DNA of 64,000 bases from Oligoflexus tunisiensis (GCF_001748245.1 NZ_BDFO01000001.1:7368346-7432345); one strand, 5' to 3'; positions 42,644-52,092 are shown, counted from the first letter of the stretch. The notes: generated by a model not told the origin, from the sequence alone. Translations and numbers: made by a program.

Positions 42644-43789
42644 GTGTATGAATTGCAATGCCCTTCCTGTAACAAGGCATCCCAGTATAATTTTTCAGAT
42701 TATTTGCTGCTTTGCCCCTTCTGCTCGGCCACCTTTAAATTCAATGTTGATGGCGGGCAAAAGGAACTTTTTGGAGACCACTACATTGTTCCGAATCTGC
42801 TCGATGCAGGTACGGTCAAAGAGCTGGCTCTGGAATGGCTGAGGCGAATTCATCACAAGCCAGGAACGGTCGACAAGGAATTCTTTGTTGTCGATGTGCA
42901 GGGCTTTAGTGTGCCGGTATGGATCATTTCCGTGGAAGGGCACACCGCCTGGAAAGGCCTCGTTCGCAAGCAAAACCGGCAGGTCGCCAGTCACACGAGC
43001 AATGATTATCTGACTGAGTCAGGTCAATTCCGCCGGAGCTATCGCTGGGCGGTACTGGCGCGATCAAACATCTGCGAAACCTGGGGCCTGACCCGTCTTC
43101 ATGAACCGACCGAGCCCATTCATGTGGAATGGGATGGCTTTCCTTTTGACTCGACCTTCTCGCGCGGGCGCCTCATGGACGAGGAGCAGAAGTCCGCCTA
43201 TGAAGCCCGTCATTACTTTGAATTCAAATATGCCAACGGTCTGCCCATCCTCGGCATCCAGGTCGAGGAGGAGGAAGGACTCCGGAGGGCGCGCAATCAC
43301 GTCGAGCTGTATCACTACAAGCTGGCCTGTTTGAATGCGGATTACCTCATCGATTACCGCACCGAACTCGAAGTGGCCGGGATTCAGCTGATTCATGTGC
43401 CCATCTGGAAGATCGGCTATCTTTATCGGCCGCGCAGTCTCGTGCGGCACTTCTATCGACCGAAGGAGAAAAGGCTGATTCTGGACGGTTATGGCAAGGG
43501 CATCCTGATGGGTGAACTGGCCCTGGTTTATCATGACAAGATCATGATCAACGCCTACGTCACCGGCTTTGCCTCGTTCATCTTTTTCCTGTTCGGCATC
43601 AGCTGGCATCCGGCCTTCCTTCTTGTGGCCCTGTTCTCCCTTGGTGTCTCGGGGATCAGCATCTTTACGAGCCTCAGGAAAAAAGCCGAACGCGATGAGG
43701 AGGAGTTGAAGAAACTCTCAGCCTCCATTGGCAGCATGGGAGGAAGCCACGCGAACGCGAACGCGACCGGATATGGCCGGGCCTCGTAA
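42644..43789 (+). CDS. Zinc-ribbon membrane protein
   Basis: The N-terminus carries a zinc ribbon (CPSC…CPFC, about residues 5-28). A soluble domain of ~260 residues and two hydrophobic segments near the C-terminus (TGFASFIFFLFGI and PAFLLVALFSLGV) follow, then a charged tail. GAGGAGG lies directly before an ATG at 42635 but 9 nt before the GTG at 42644, so GTG is the better start. It is divergent from dnaK. No family is recognised. Confidence 0.7.
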   Translation: MYELQCPSCNKASQYNFSDYLLLCPFCSATFKFNVDGGQKELFGDHYIVPNLLDAGTVKELALEWLRRIHHKPGTVDKEFFVVDVQGFSVPVWIISVEGHTAWKGLVRKQNRQVASHTSNDYLTESGQFRRSYRWAVLARSNICETWGLTRLHEPTEPIHVEWDGFPFDSTFSRGRLMDEEQKSAYEARHYFEFKYANGLPILGIQVEEEEGLRRARNHVELYHYKLACLNADYLIDYRTELEVAGIQLIHVPIWKIGYLYRPRSLVRHFYRPKEKRLILDGYGKGILMGELALVYHDKIMINAYVTGFASFIFFLFGISWHPAFLLVALFSLGVSGISIFTSLRKKAERDEEELKKLSASIGSMGGSHANANATGYGRAS

Positions 43790-43797
43790 CGAGTCCT

Positions 43798-44235
43798 CTA
43801 TTCCCCGGGGTTGAGAGCTTCGGGTTCCATTCCGCCCGGCAGCTCCGAAGGCGGCGGGTAAGGCAGAGGAGGCATCGCCATGACCTCCTCCAGTTTTGCC
43901 CGCAGGTCCTTCTCAAGCACCGGCTTTTTCAGAAAATGACTGCTCAGAATTTCGTGGCCATAGGCCGCCACCACCCGGGGTTCCGTCGCCAGAACGGAAA
44001 TCAAAAGACAGCGCGGGGGCTGGCTTAATTTTCGCAGCTCGCGATAGCATTCGATGCCATCCATCTCGGGCATGATGATATCCAAGGTGATAAGATCGGG
44101 CCTGAGTTCCGCAACCAACTCGAGGGCTTCGACACCGTTCACAGCTTCGCCCACAATATTCCAACCCAGACGACCCAGAAGATGCCGCAATTCACTGCGC
44201 ACTTTGGGAGAATCATCGACGATCAAAGCTCTCAT
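43798..44235 (-). CDS. CheY-like single-domain response regulator
   Basis: The receiver domain has acidic pair Asp7/Asp8, phosphoacceptor Asp52 (TLDIIMPEMDG), the ISV switch strand and Lys in KKPV. A proline-rich tail of ~25 residues follows, with no output domain. It probably relays a signal by binding a partner protein. The Shine-Dalgarno GGAGG precedes the ATG. Its stop lies 8 bases from the convergent zinc-ribbon gene. No kinase is nearby. Confidence 0.9.
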   Translation of the reverse strand: MRALIVDDSPKVRSELRHLLGRLGWNIVGEAVNGVEALELVAELRPDLITLDIIMPEMDGIECYRELRKLSQPPRCLLISVLATEPRVVAAYGHEILSSHFLKKPVLEKDLRAKLEEVMAMPPLPYPPPSELPGGMEPEALNPGE

Positions 44236-44293
44236 TTATCCTCCTTCACAGGGGCCGCCCCCTATGCAATCAGGTTACGGGAGAAGGCCGGTT

Positions 44294-45469
44294 TCAGCAA
44301 GCGTCCTCTCGCCGCCGCCAGAGGCTGAAAAATATCCAGCTGGCCGCGCCCCAGAGCAGGCTGCGCCCCAGGTCCGCCCATGGTCCCTGCCCTTCCCAAC
44401 GAATGGGTCCGTTCTGCTGGCCATGCGCATGGACAAAGAGGATGCCCTCATGCAGCAGCTGCAGAATGTTTTGGAGCGCCTCGCCGATCCAGCGTTCCGG
44501 CCAAATCCAGAAGAGCAGCCCCCATCCCAGCACAATATGCCAGACGGGTTGTAAGAGAGTGTTGAGAACAAGACCCCAGGGGCTGAATGTTCCAAAATAA
44601 CTAAGGTTGACTGCAATCAGAGGACCCTCAACCGCCGGCAGTATTCGCCGTTGCCAGGCCTTGGGCCAGGGTTTCAGATAACGAACCATGCTATAGGCGC
44701 TCCAGCTGAGAGCATTGGAGAGACTCAGAAAGCTTCCGGGAAAGCAAAGCGCCTGCAGGGAAAAAACCCAGCGATCGCTGCGCGCTGCGGTCAAAGGAGA
44801 GCCGAGCAAAGGCAGCCAAAGGCTGAGGAGTAAACTGAGCCAGGCTCTCTGGCAAGGCGGATGAAAACCCACGACCAAAGCAAAAAGGGTGATCAGGACC
44901 GTGAGCAGAATGCGGGCCGCCGTGACCCAACCGAGCCAGACGGAAAAGGGCCAAAGCCGAAGGGCATAGGCCAGCCGACCCGGACCTTCAACCAGCGTCT
45001 GACCGAGCCCCCCCACAAAACTGAAATGCGCGCCACTCACCACAAGAACATGCAGAAGACCCAGCTCCTCATAGATCCGCGGCCAGGCGTCGCCGCCCTG
45101 ATCCTTGAGCCCAAAACCAAAGCGCAAAAACCAGGTGCCCCAGACCGGATCCCAATCGAGAAAGAAACTTTGAAGGTTCTGAGCCAGAAGCCCGGCTAGC
45201 CGATTGAGAGAACCGGTTTGAAAAAAGAGTGGGACGGGATCCCGAGAACTTTCCGCGGATCCCAGAAACCAGAAGAAGGGATGATCCGGATTCATGGTGT
45301 CCGCGGTCCAATATCTCTGCCAAAGGCCACCGCCCGCAAAAGCAAGCCAGGCCCAGCCGCGCAGAAGGAAAATGGCGGGCAAAAACAGCAGCCAGCCACG
45401 CCCATCCCAGGGCAGGAGCTGCCAAAGGCCCACTGTGCATTGACCGGCGAGAAAATTGAAAGGCAACAA
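44294..45469 (-). CDS. ComEC/Rec2-like membrane protein, competence core only
   Basis: The very hydrophobic protein has about eight membrane segments. The conserved competence-domain motif LHVLVVSGAHFSFVGG matches the L-H-L-AISG-H pattern of ComEC, the channel that moves single-stranded DNA across the inner membrane. Full ComEC is ~750 residues with an N-terminal OB domain and a C-terminal metallo-beta-lactamase nuclease domain. Here, at 391 residues, both are absent. The TTG start is supported by AGGAG 7 nt upstream. It may need a separately encoded nuclease, or have another function. Confidence 0.72.
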   Translation of the reverse strand: MLPFNFLAGQCTVGLWQLLPWDGRGWLLFLPAIFLLRGWAWLAFAGGGLWQRYWTADTMNPDHPFFWFLGSAESSRDPVPLFFQTGSLNRLAGLLAQNLQSFFLDWDPVWGTWFLRFGFGLKDQGGDAWPRIYEELGLLHVLVVSGAHFSFVGGLGQTLVEGPGRLAYALRLWPFSVWLGWVTAARILLTVLITLFALVVGFHPPCQRAWLSLLLSLWLPLLGSPLTAARSDRWVFSLQALCFPGSFLSLSNALSWSAYSMVRYLKPWPKAWQRRILPAVEGPLIAVNLSYFGTFSPWGLVLNTLLQPVWHIVLGWGLLFWIWPERWIGEALQNILQLLHEGILFVHAHGQQNGPIRWEGQGPWADLGRSLLWGAASWIFFSLWRRREDAC

Positions 45470-45569
45470 AAAACCACTCCTGCAAAACCGGGTGCGGGAG
45501 GCACAAGGTTAGCGGGAGTGGTTCGATTGATCGAGTGACAGGGTCAAGCAGCAGATGTCCGCCAGCCGC

Positions 45570-46505
45570 TTACGCATAATTGGCGATCCCGGCTGCGGGC
45601 AGCATTTGATTCAGAGCCATCGACAGAGCCACATCGCTCAGATCCGGATGGAACTCCTCCAGGTATTCATCCGCTTCGTTGATCAGCGTCTGCACAGCCT
45701 TGGCATGCAAAGCATGACCGGACTTGTGCGCATAGACATCAGCCAGCAAAGGTGCACCGAGCAGAGCAAAATCACCGATAAGGTCGAGCAGTTTATGACG
45801 AACAAATTCATCCGGCGAACGGAGGCCTTCTTCGTTCATCACACCGTGTTCCGCGATGACGATGGCATTTTCCAATCCACCACCCAGGGCAAGACCCTGC
45901 TCGCGCATGGCTTTCACATCGCTCAGATTGCAGAACGTCCGCGCATCGGCGATGGTGAGGAAGTTTTCCAGACTTGCAATGTAATCGATCGACTGACAAC
46001 CGATCACGGCTGCTTTGAATTCGATCGAGCACTTGATTCTTTGACGATCGGAAGGCTCCAGGCGCAGGACCTTATCACCGTCCTTAATCACGACGCTTTG
46101 CTTCAGGCGATAGGCCTTGGCAGGAGCCATGAGATCCTTCAAACCAGCGCTCAGGAAGCGCCGCACGAAAGCTGCGGAGCTGCCATCCATAATAGGAACT
46201 TCCGGAGCATCGATCTCGACAAGGGCGTTACTGATTCCGAGACCGGCAAAGGCCGACATCAGATGTTCAATGGTCGAAACGGATTCGCTGCCGGTGCCGA
46301 TGGTAGTCGACAGAGCCGTGGACGTCACACGTTGGGCGATCGCACGAACCGGAAGACTGCTGGGACTGTCCACTCTTTGAAACTGAATACCCGAATAAGC
46401 CGCTGCCGGTTTCACCGTCATGCGAACCATACGACCGCTATGCAAACCCTTGCCGGTAAAGCTTACCGTATTGAGCAGAGTTGTTTGATTTTGCGAGAGA
46501 AGCAT
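45570..46505 (-). CDS. lpxC: UDP-3-O-acyl-N-acetylglucosamine deacetylase
   Basis: LpxC catalyses the committed step of lipid A synthesis and is a zinc enzyme. QNQTTLLNTVSFTGKGLHSG, STIEHLMSAF (zinc His81), PIMDGSSAAFV, EFVRHKLLDLIGDFALLG (zinc His and Asp) and the C-terminal GHALH (catalytic His) are intact. The 311-residue length is normal. Its presence indicates LPS or lipid A in the outer membrane. GAGG precedes the ATG. Confidence 0.98.
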   Translation of the reverse strand: MLLSQNQTTLLNTVSFTGKGLHSGRMVRMTVKPAAAYSGIQFQRVDSPSSLPVRAIAQRVTSTALSTTIGTGSESVSTIEHLMSAFAGLGISNALVEIDAPEVPIMDGSSAAFVRRFLSAGLKDLMAPAKAYRLKQSVVIKDGDKVLRLEPSDRQRIKCSIEFKAAVIGCQSIDYIASLENFLTIADARTFCNLSDVKAMREQGLALGGGLENAIVIAEHGVMNEEGLRSPDEFVRHKLLDLIGDFALLGAPLLADVYAHKSGHALHAKAVQTLINEADEYLEEFHPDLSDVALSMALNQMLPAAGIANYA

Positions 46506-46722
46506 TCAAGCCTCAAATTTAAAAGGGGAACTTACAGACCCATCCCCTATTGAGCAAGACCTGTGCCACCAAAATTACCTTTGGTACAAACTGAAGCCGC
46601 TGATTCCATTGGGTAATAATTTGATCGTCAGCGGGGATTCGGAGCTGACTGTGGCAGTAGCGCCACAGTATCCATAATGGCGTTGCAAGTCTACAACAAA
46701 ACACCTGCGGAAAAAGCTTGGG

Positions 46723-48540
46723 CTAGCGGTAGCTGCGGGTCGAATCACGGTTCTTGAAATAGGGCCGCGCCACCCCGGTTCGCGTCTCGAAGATGTCCGC
46801 GCTTCCCCAGTTTTCTGGAAAACCCAGGGCATCGGCGACATAGAGCTGCGCCAGCCCCAGTGTCGGCAGACACGAAGACTGGACCAGAGCCTGGGCGAGC
46901 TGCGTGCAGAATCCCACCAGATAGCTCTGCAGAAGACCTGGCCCGCGCTGCCCGTTCTCGCGAAGGGAGCGTGCCGCGGTCATCTCGCACACTGCACGCC
47001 AGTGCGGGGCAAGCAAAAGTTTGCGATCCAGCCCAAGATTGCCCACCGCATCCGGTTCCTGCACCGGCACGCGGCCCTGTATGCCGGAGCGATATTCAAT
47101 GAAACGCTGCCAATGCCGTTCACTGCCCATGAGATGCCAGCCGAGATTTCGCAGCTGCTCCAGAATCACGGGCAGCGCCTCGCCTGACTGTTCCGCATAG
47201 GATGCGAGGGCCTGAAGTGCCAGGGATTTCACATAATAGAGAGCCGGTCGCGGCTTGTGCGGGCTGGCAATGGAATGAATGCCGTCGAAGAAGGTCCGCA
47301 GGAGGTTGCCACGCGATGCATGATCATCGGATATTTCCGCCGTCTGCCGCGGCACGCTCTGCGCGGCGAGTGCCCAGCCGCGAATGCGAAGGTCGCGCAG
47401 ATTGAATTGGAAATTGCGGAACGCGCCGAACGCGAGCGTGGGATACTGCGGCTCTCTTGGAGTTTCTCCCACATACCAGGCCAATTGCCTTTCAAATTGC
47501 TGCAGAACACCACGACGGTAGTAGGTGTCAAGCTGAGGAAACAGGACTTCAAGTCCCTGTCTCAGGACCTCGGAGGAGGCCGCGATGAAGCAGAGGCGAT
47601 AGCCGCTGTCGAGCAGTCTTGTGAGGAGTGAGAGCGGCGGCAGCGCTTCATTCAGATCGAGATAAACCAGCTCGTAATGGGGTGGTTCACCCCAGGTTTT
47701 GAATTGCCGGATGTGGCGTTGCAAAAAAGCCTCATACTGCGGCTGGCAATAAAAATGCGCGGCTGTATCCAGCAGAGCATAATCGGTTGTGCTGGGAGTT
47801 TCCCGCATTTTGGGAGCATTGACATGAATCAAGGTCGGAGTGCGGGCCGGATCACGAATGGCCTTATCGGTCCACATCACGGCCGCGTGATCCTGCATCA
47901 TCTGCACCTTGCCACGCTGCGGCTGCTCCTGATTCCAGCTTTCAATCTGCCGGGCAGCCCAGGGCAAAAGCTGAAGTCGCCAGTCCTTCCAGGTCAGAGC
48001 CGCATCCACATACCCATGCTGCACAACCTCTTCCGCTCGCATCAAGGGTCGCTTCTGCCATTGCTCAAGAATCCTGGGCCGTTTGTTGAGCTGTCCCGCC
48101 ACCCAGCCGAGCGGAGGCATGGAGCCGATGGCCATTTCCGGAAAGCCAAACCAGACGTCACGATTGAAAACAAAGCGGCGCTGGCAGACGAGCATCATTT
48201 CAAAGAAAGTTCCCTGGCAGCCATGTTCGGTCACATAAAACCAGGGCACTGGCGAAAACTGAATGTTCTGCCGCAAACGATACCAGCGCCTGAGGCGCCA
48301 GCGGAGTTCATCACGTTGCAGACTGGAATTCACTTCCTCCAGCCAGTTCGTGTGAAAGTCATGGACGGGTACCTTTTGAATCCAGATCACCGCATCCAGG
48401 TGGCTTTTGGCAGCGGTCTGATAAACCCGCTCCATCAACTTTTCAAAGACGGTGAGAGTTTCGTCCACCGCACGGCTCAACGGACTGCCGCTATAGGTCC
48501 AGTCCGCAAGAATCAGGTTGTCATGCTGTTCATATTTCAT
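46723..48540 (-). CDS. FadB/FadJ-like multidomain protein with degenerate dehydrogenase part
   Basis: Residues ~1-190 follow the enoyl-CoA hydratase (crotonase) fold. The catalytic glutamates of FadB appear to align with Glu114 (GCQGTFFEMMLVCQRR) and Glu135 (FGFPEMAIGSMPPLGW). Residues ~285-330 have Rossmann-like strands (YELVYLDLNEA…YRLCFIAASS) but no GxGxxG. The C-terminal region has ADALGFPENWG, like the GFPPFRGG block of 3-hydroxyacyl-CoA dehydrogenases. The layout is that of the fatty-acid oxidation alpha subunit. The hydratase may be active and the dehydrogenase probably not. It is coupled to the upstream gene by ATGA. Confidence 0.6.
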   Translation of the reverse strand: MKYEQHDNLILADWTYSGSPLSRAVDETLTVFEKLMERVYQTAAKSHLDAVIWIQKVPVHDFHTNWLEEVNSSLQRDELRWRLRRWYRLRQNIQFSPVPWFYVTEHGCQGTFFEMMLVCQRRFVFNRDVWFGFPEMAIGSMPPLGWVAGQLNKRPRILEQWQKRPLMRAEEVVQHGYVDAALTWKDWRLQLLPWAARQIESWNQEQPQRGKVQMMQDHAAVMWTDKAIRDPARTPTLIHVNAPKMRETPSTTDYALLDTAAHFYCQPQYEAFLQRHIRQFKTWGEPPHYELVYLDLNEALPPLSLLTRLLDSGYRLCFIAASSEVLRQGLEVLFPQLDTYYRRGVLQQFERQLAWYVGETPREPQYPTLAFGAFRNFQFNLRDLRIRGWALAAQSVPRQTAEISDDHASRGNLLRTFFDGIHSIASPHKPRPALYYVKSLALQALASYAEQSGEALPVILEQLRNLGWHLMGSERHWQRFIEYRSGIQGRVPVQEPDAVGNLGLDRKLLLAPHWRAVCEMTAARSLRENGQRGPGLLQSYLVGFCTQLAQALVQSSCLPTLGLAQLYVADALGFPENWGSADIFETRTGVARPYFKNRDSTRSYR

Positions 48541-49463
48541 GAGTTACGCACCAGATACGCCATGTGACAACGACCGTTCAAGGGGAAATAGAGATAAGTT
48601 GCGCGTTTCGCATCGGTCAGCAGAAATTCCATGAAACTGCTGAGAGCGTTGGCCAGTCCCGACCACTGCGGCAGGCGCACCTGATCAGCGGCCACGGCCC
48701 GCGAACGCAATTCATCCCAGCAGGCCGGCAGAAGGTTTTTGATATGGCTGTAGACATAGATGCGATCAATGCTGGACGGCGTAAGGCCTTCGTCCTGCAG
48801 CCAGCTGCTCCATCGATGAAAAAATTCCGACACACCCTGCAGGCTTTCGCGGAAATCCGCGACGGGAAAATCCCGGCCACGTAGAACGAAGGGGCCGCTG
48901 CCGCGATCGATGGCATCGGTTTCCAAAAAGGCTTCGATACAGGTGAGACTGCGGCTGCCATCCACCCGCGCGCTCCCGCGACGCCGGGACACCGGGCCGA
49001 CGCTCAGCAGACGGCCGAGATTATCCTGCAGCAGCGCCTGGCTCTCCGGCGTGCGATACATGCGATCCTGAGTTTCGAGGAGCTGTTCAAACGCCAGCAT
49101 ATCGAAAGGCTTCACCTTGGCCAGCGAAACTTCCAAGGCGGCGCGACTTGGCTCCTGAAGGCCGGGCGCCTGATCGACAATCTGGGCAAAGCATGCATGC
49201 CCATAAGGTTCCTTCAGGATGGCATTCCAAAGATCGGTCAAACTATTCAGGATCGTGGTGCGGGAGAAGAGCGAGGACATCGGCGGTCTTTGCGCGTCGG
49301 ATGATGCGAAGAGCAGAAGATTGGGCCGCTCGGCTGTTTTATGAACGCGACTGAGGATGAGCGAATCCAGCGCCCGGGCTCTTTGCAGAACCCGATCGAC
49401 CGGAGGCAGGGGCCAGCGACAGACACTGCCCTGGATCGAAAGTGATGCTTCGTAAAGATACAT
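48537..49463 (-). CDS. Hypothetical partner of the FadB-like protein
   Basis: The 308-residue soluble protein is translated just before, and overlapping by 4 bases, the FadB-like gene. In beta-oxidation operons this slot holds the thiolase (FadA), but no thiolase Cys-His motifs are visible. A region at ~170-215 is Arg/Ser-rich (VSRRRGSARVDGSRS). AAGG precedes the ATG. Function unknown. Working as a pair with the downstream protein is likely from the coupling. Confidence 0.65.
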   Translation of the reverse strand: MYLYEASLSIQGSVCRWPLPPVDRVLQRARALDSLILSRVHKTAERPNLLLFASSDAQRPPMSSLFSRTTILNSLTDLWNAILKEPYGHACFAQIVDQAPGLQEPSRAALEVSLAKVKPFDMLAFEQLLETQDRMYRTPESQALLQDNLGRLLSVGPVSRRRGSARVDGSRSLTCIEAFLETDAIDRGSGPFVLRGRDFPVADFRESLQGVSEFFHRWSSWLQDEGLTPSSIDRIYVYSHIKNLLPACWDELRSRAVAADQVRLPQWSGLANALSSFMEFLLTDAKRATYLYFPLNGRCHMAYLVRNS

Positions 49464-49520
49464 GCCGCAGCCTTATTGTCGAAATGCCGGTCGGTGGATA
49501 CTCGCAGCCCGGCCTTCGTC

Positions 49521-50624
49521 TCACCTGGCGTCGGGCACCCGACTGGCATCATATGCATCCTGCAAACGAGTGCGGCCTTCCCGCACTTTTTCCTTCAGAT
49601 AGGGATCATCGACCAGTTCATAGAGTTTGCCAAGATCCGCCAGAACCTTATCCCAACGATGCGCCTCGAGGTGCATTTCAATCAGGTTTTCCAGGGGTTC
49701 CAGCATGCGGGGTGCCAGTTCCAGACTCTTCAAATAGCTTTCTTCGGCATCCATCGGTCGGTTGAGCTGTTCCTCCAGCTCACCGATTTTATAGTGAATG
49801 ATGGCCTTATTGAGATTGCCATCAATTTTACGTAGATAATTGCGCAGAACCTTGAGACAGCCTTCCCAATTCTGCTGGCGGAAGTACGCCTCGTAGTGAA
49901 TCGTGAACGTATTCAAGGGACTGTCGGCGCAGTGTCTCTCAATGATGTCGACCGCATTCTGCGCCTGATCAAGCTGGTACAGATAAACGGCGGCCAGTTC
50001 CTGAGCGCTGCGATAACGATCGTTGATATGTTTCGCATTTTGAAAAAGGCTTTGCAAGACCGAGACGACTTTATCCCATTGGTTGTTTTGGGTATAAACG
50101 ACCTTGAAGTAGCGCAGGGCCTTCAGATTGTTGGGTTCCAGATCGATCAACCGCTCGTAGCAGCGATTGAGCTGGAGTTCGTCGTATTTTTTCTTTTCAA
50201 AGATCAGGCAGAGGCGTTCCAGACAGGCGACCGAGTCCTCTTTGGTGCGCAGGCGAGGCAGTATTGCCTGCAGAATAATCGCTTCGGATTCGAAATCCTG
50301 TTCGCTGATGATTTGGGCCAGCGCCCGCTCGCGAAACTCAGCATAACTCAGGCGCAGGTCTTTCAGAAGCTTGACGCAGATCTTGGCGGACCGCTGAATA
50401 TCTTCAAGGTGCACGGCATAGGCCCGCGCGGTGCGTACATAAAAATGCAGCTGGCGTTTTTTGGGGTTGTCGATCTGGGCTTCGAGCAGGCGGAAATAAA
50501 GCGACCAGCACTCATAGTCCTGGAGCTTTTCCAGGATGGCCTCAAAATGCTGCTCGGGAATCGACGCCCCCTTGTTGAGCTGGAAAACCAGATCGTTAAT
50601 ATCCAGGGACAGGGAAATATCCAT
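49521..50624 (-). CDS. TPR-like repeat protein
   Basis: From ATG 50624 (GGAG 8 nt upstream) the protein is 367 residues, all helical. TPR-type repeats are clearest in the C-terminal half (AIIHYKIGELEEQLNRPMDAEESYLKSLELAPRML and the repeat before it). There is no signal peptide. Such proteins are scaffolds. It is followed at a 57-base distance by the FadB-like pair on the same strand, so co-transcription is likely. Confidence 0.8.
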   Translation of the reverse strand: MDISLSLDINDLVFQLNKGASIPEQHFEAILEKLQDYECWSLYFRLLEAQIDNPKKRQLHFYVRTARAYAVHLEDIQRSAKICVKLLKDLRLSYAEFRERALAQIISEQDFESEAIILQAILPRLRTKEDSVACLERLCLIFEKKKYDELQLNRCYERLIDLEPNNLKALRYFKVVYTQNNQWDKVVSVLQSLFQNAKHINDRYRSAQELAAVYLYQLDQAQNAVDIIERHCADSPLNTFTIHYEAYFRQQNWEGCLKVLRNYLRKIDGNLNKAIIHYKIGELEEQLNRPMDAEESYLKSLELAPRMLEPLENLIEMHLEAHRWDKVLADLGKLYELVDDPYLKEKVREGRTRLQDAYDASRVPDAR

Positions 50625-50729
50625 GGGAAAGACTCCGCCATTGCCTACGCGTGTTAACAAACATCATAGCAAAGTGTGGGCGTCTTTAATAGAAAGTGAC
50701 GGGCCCCTTTGGGGCTGACAGAGTTGCGG

Positions 50730-51053
50730 AAATTGACGAAGCCCCCGTGGACACGGGCGTATGAGCTTGAGGGCGAGTGCGACACAGGCGTATCAGGCCG
50801 CGGAGAGGCGCCGGGGCGAGTGCGACACAGGCGTATCAGGCCGCGGAGAGGCGCCGGGGCGAGTGCGACACAGGCGTATCAGGCCGCGGAGAGGCGCCGG
50901 GGCGAGTGCGACACAGGCGTATCACACCGCGGAGAGGCGCTGGGGCGGGCGCATCAGAGTTCGGAAGCGCTGGCGACGAGTGCGACACGGCCGTATCAGA
51001 CCCCGGAGAGGCGTGTGCGCATCGGGCATATCAGAGTGCGGAGGCCACGCCGG
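50730..51053. repeat. GC-rich 43-bp tandem repeat array
   Basis: Three identical 43-bp units (50773-50815, 50816-50858, 50859-50901) are followed by a fourth with a few changes (50902-50944) and three degenerate or shortened units to about 51053. A worn copy precedes them from 50730. The common core is GTATCAGGCCGCGGAGAGGC. Because 43 is not a multiple of 3, each copy shifts frame, so the long open frames across it are probably not genes. The array fills the 521-base gap between the TPR gene and the TetR gene. Confidence 0.85.
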
Positions 51054-51145
51054 GGGCAAATGCGCCTGCGTCAGCGATGCCTGGTGGCATGCCGTGCGGG
51101 GCTGATGGAGCGAGCCCCATGCGGGGCTGGCGTTGTCGAGGGGGC

Positions 51146-51742
51146 TTAGCGGGCCAGGAGGCCATCCAGGATCTGCTGGCTGGCAGCCTTGACGACTTCG
51201 TCGTATTCATAGACGGTTTCGTCGAAGAGCCACTGCAAGCTGATGCCGTCGATAATGGCGATCACCAGGGACGCGTAATAGTGCGGGTTCACGTTCTTGA
51301 AGACGCCGGCCTTGACGCCCTCTTCAATGACGCGGGCGCAGCTTTCGCGGAACTTCGCATAATGCCGGGAAATGACCTGGCGAACTTCCTTCTTCTGGTT
51401 GATCTGAGTCCAGAAGTCCATGTTCACCTGATAGTATTCCTTCGTACCGCGCACGACATCGAAGCCCACCGACATAAAGATCCGGAGTTTCTGGACCGGA
51501 TCGGTGATCGATCCCATGTCTGTGGCCATGATGTTCTCGATGTCCCCCGCAACGCGGTCGAGGACGGACATCATCAGGTCATCTTTATTCAAAAAATAAT
51601 AATGAATGATGCCCTTGCTGACTCCGGCCGTGCGCGCGACGTCCTGCATCGAAAAATTGTGATAACCGTGCTTGGTGATACATTCGACGGTCGCCCGTAC
51701 GATCTGATCCTTACGTTCTGCTGCTACATCTGGCTTAGACAT
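51146..51742 (-). CDS. TetR family transcriptional regulator
   Basis: The N-terminal helix-turn-helix is typical: QIVRATVECITKHGYHNFSMQDVARTAGVSKGIIHYYFLNKDDLMMSVL. The C-terminal ligand domain resembles the BetI-like subgroup. The ATG at 51742 gives 198 residues. It is transcribed away from an outer-membrane protein trio starting at 52093, so it may control those genes and itself. The ligand is unknown. Confidence 0.92.
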   Translation of the reverse strand: MSKPDVAAERKDQIVRATVECITKHGYHNFSMQDVARTAGVSKGIIHYYFLNKDDLMMSVLDRVAGDIENIMATDMGSITDPVQKLRIFMSVGFDVVRGTKEYYQVNMDFWTQINQKKEVRQVISRHYAKFRESCARVIEEGVKAGVFKNVNPHYYASLVIAIIDGISLQWLFDETVYEYDEVVKAASQQILDGLLAR

Positions 51743-52017
51743 GTTGCCACCATTTGATACTACGAGGGCGCCGGTCCTGTGGGGCGCTACCATCCTCCGT
51801 CCGCGTGTTAAAAGAATCTTCAAGCTCGTTGGTGACAAGCCCTTGTGCGGGACAGAGGTCGAGACGAAGTCGGTATGTTAACACGGGCCTTGGCCTTTCG
51901 CAACGAGCACAGGCGGGACACTACGCATTTGGCAAGCCGATAATTTCCCGGCGAATCTTCAGTTACCCGCATATCTTACACAACCAATTTGGCGATGCAA
52001 TAGTGAGTGTGATACAG

Positions 52018-52046
52018 TTGACTGATATAAACTGCGGATTTTTCTA
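52018..52046 (+). promoter_or_regulatory. Possible promoter of the outer-membrane protein trio
   Basis: TTGACT (52018-52023) is separated by 17 bases from TTTCTA (52041-52046). The -35 is good and the -10 poor, as expected for a regulated promoter. It lies in the 350-base interval between the TetR gene and the OMP gene. No clear TetR-type palindrome was identified there. Confidence 0.35.
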
Positions 52047-52092
52047 TTTTCGGACCGGGGCCCAATGACGGACCCTCGTTGTGGAGAACAGC

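Noticed and set aside
50773..51053. CRISPR array or coding repeat protein
   Set aside because: There are no spacers between units, and frame changes with each copy.
50777..51757. 326-codon + strand open frame crossing the 43-bp repeats and the antisense of the TetR gene
   Set aside because: The repeat unit is not a multiple of three and the rest is antisense to a clear regulator. The product is a repeat artefact fused to shadow sequence.
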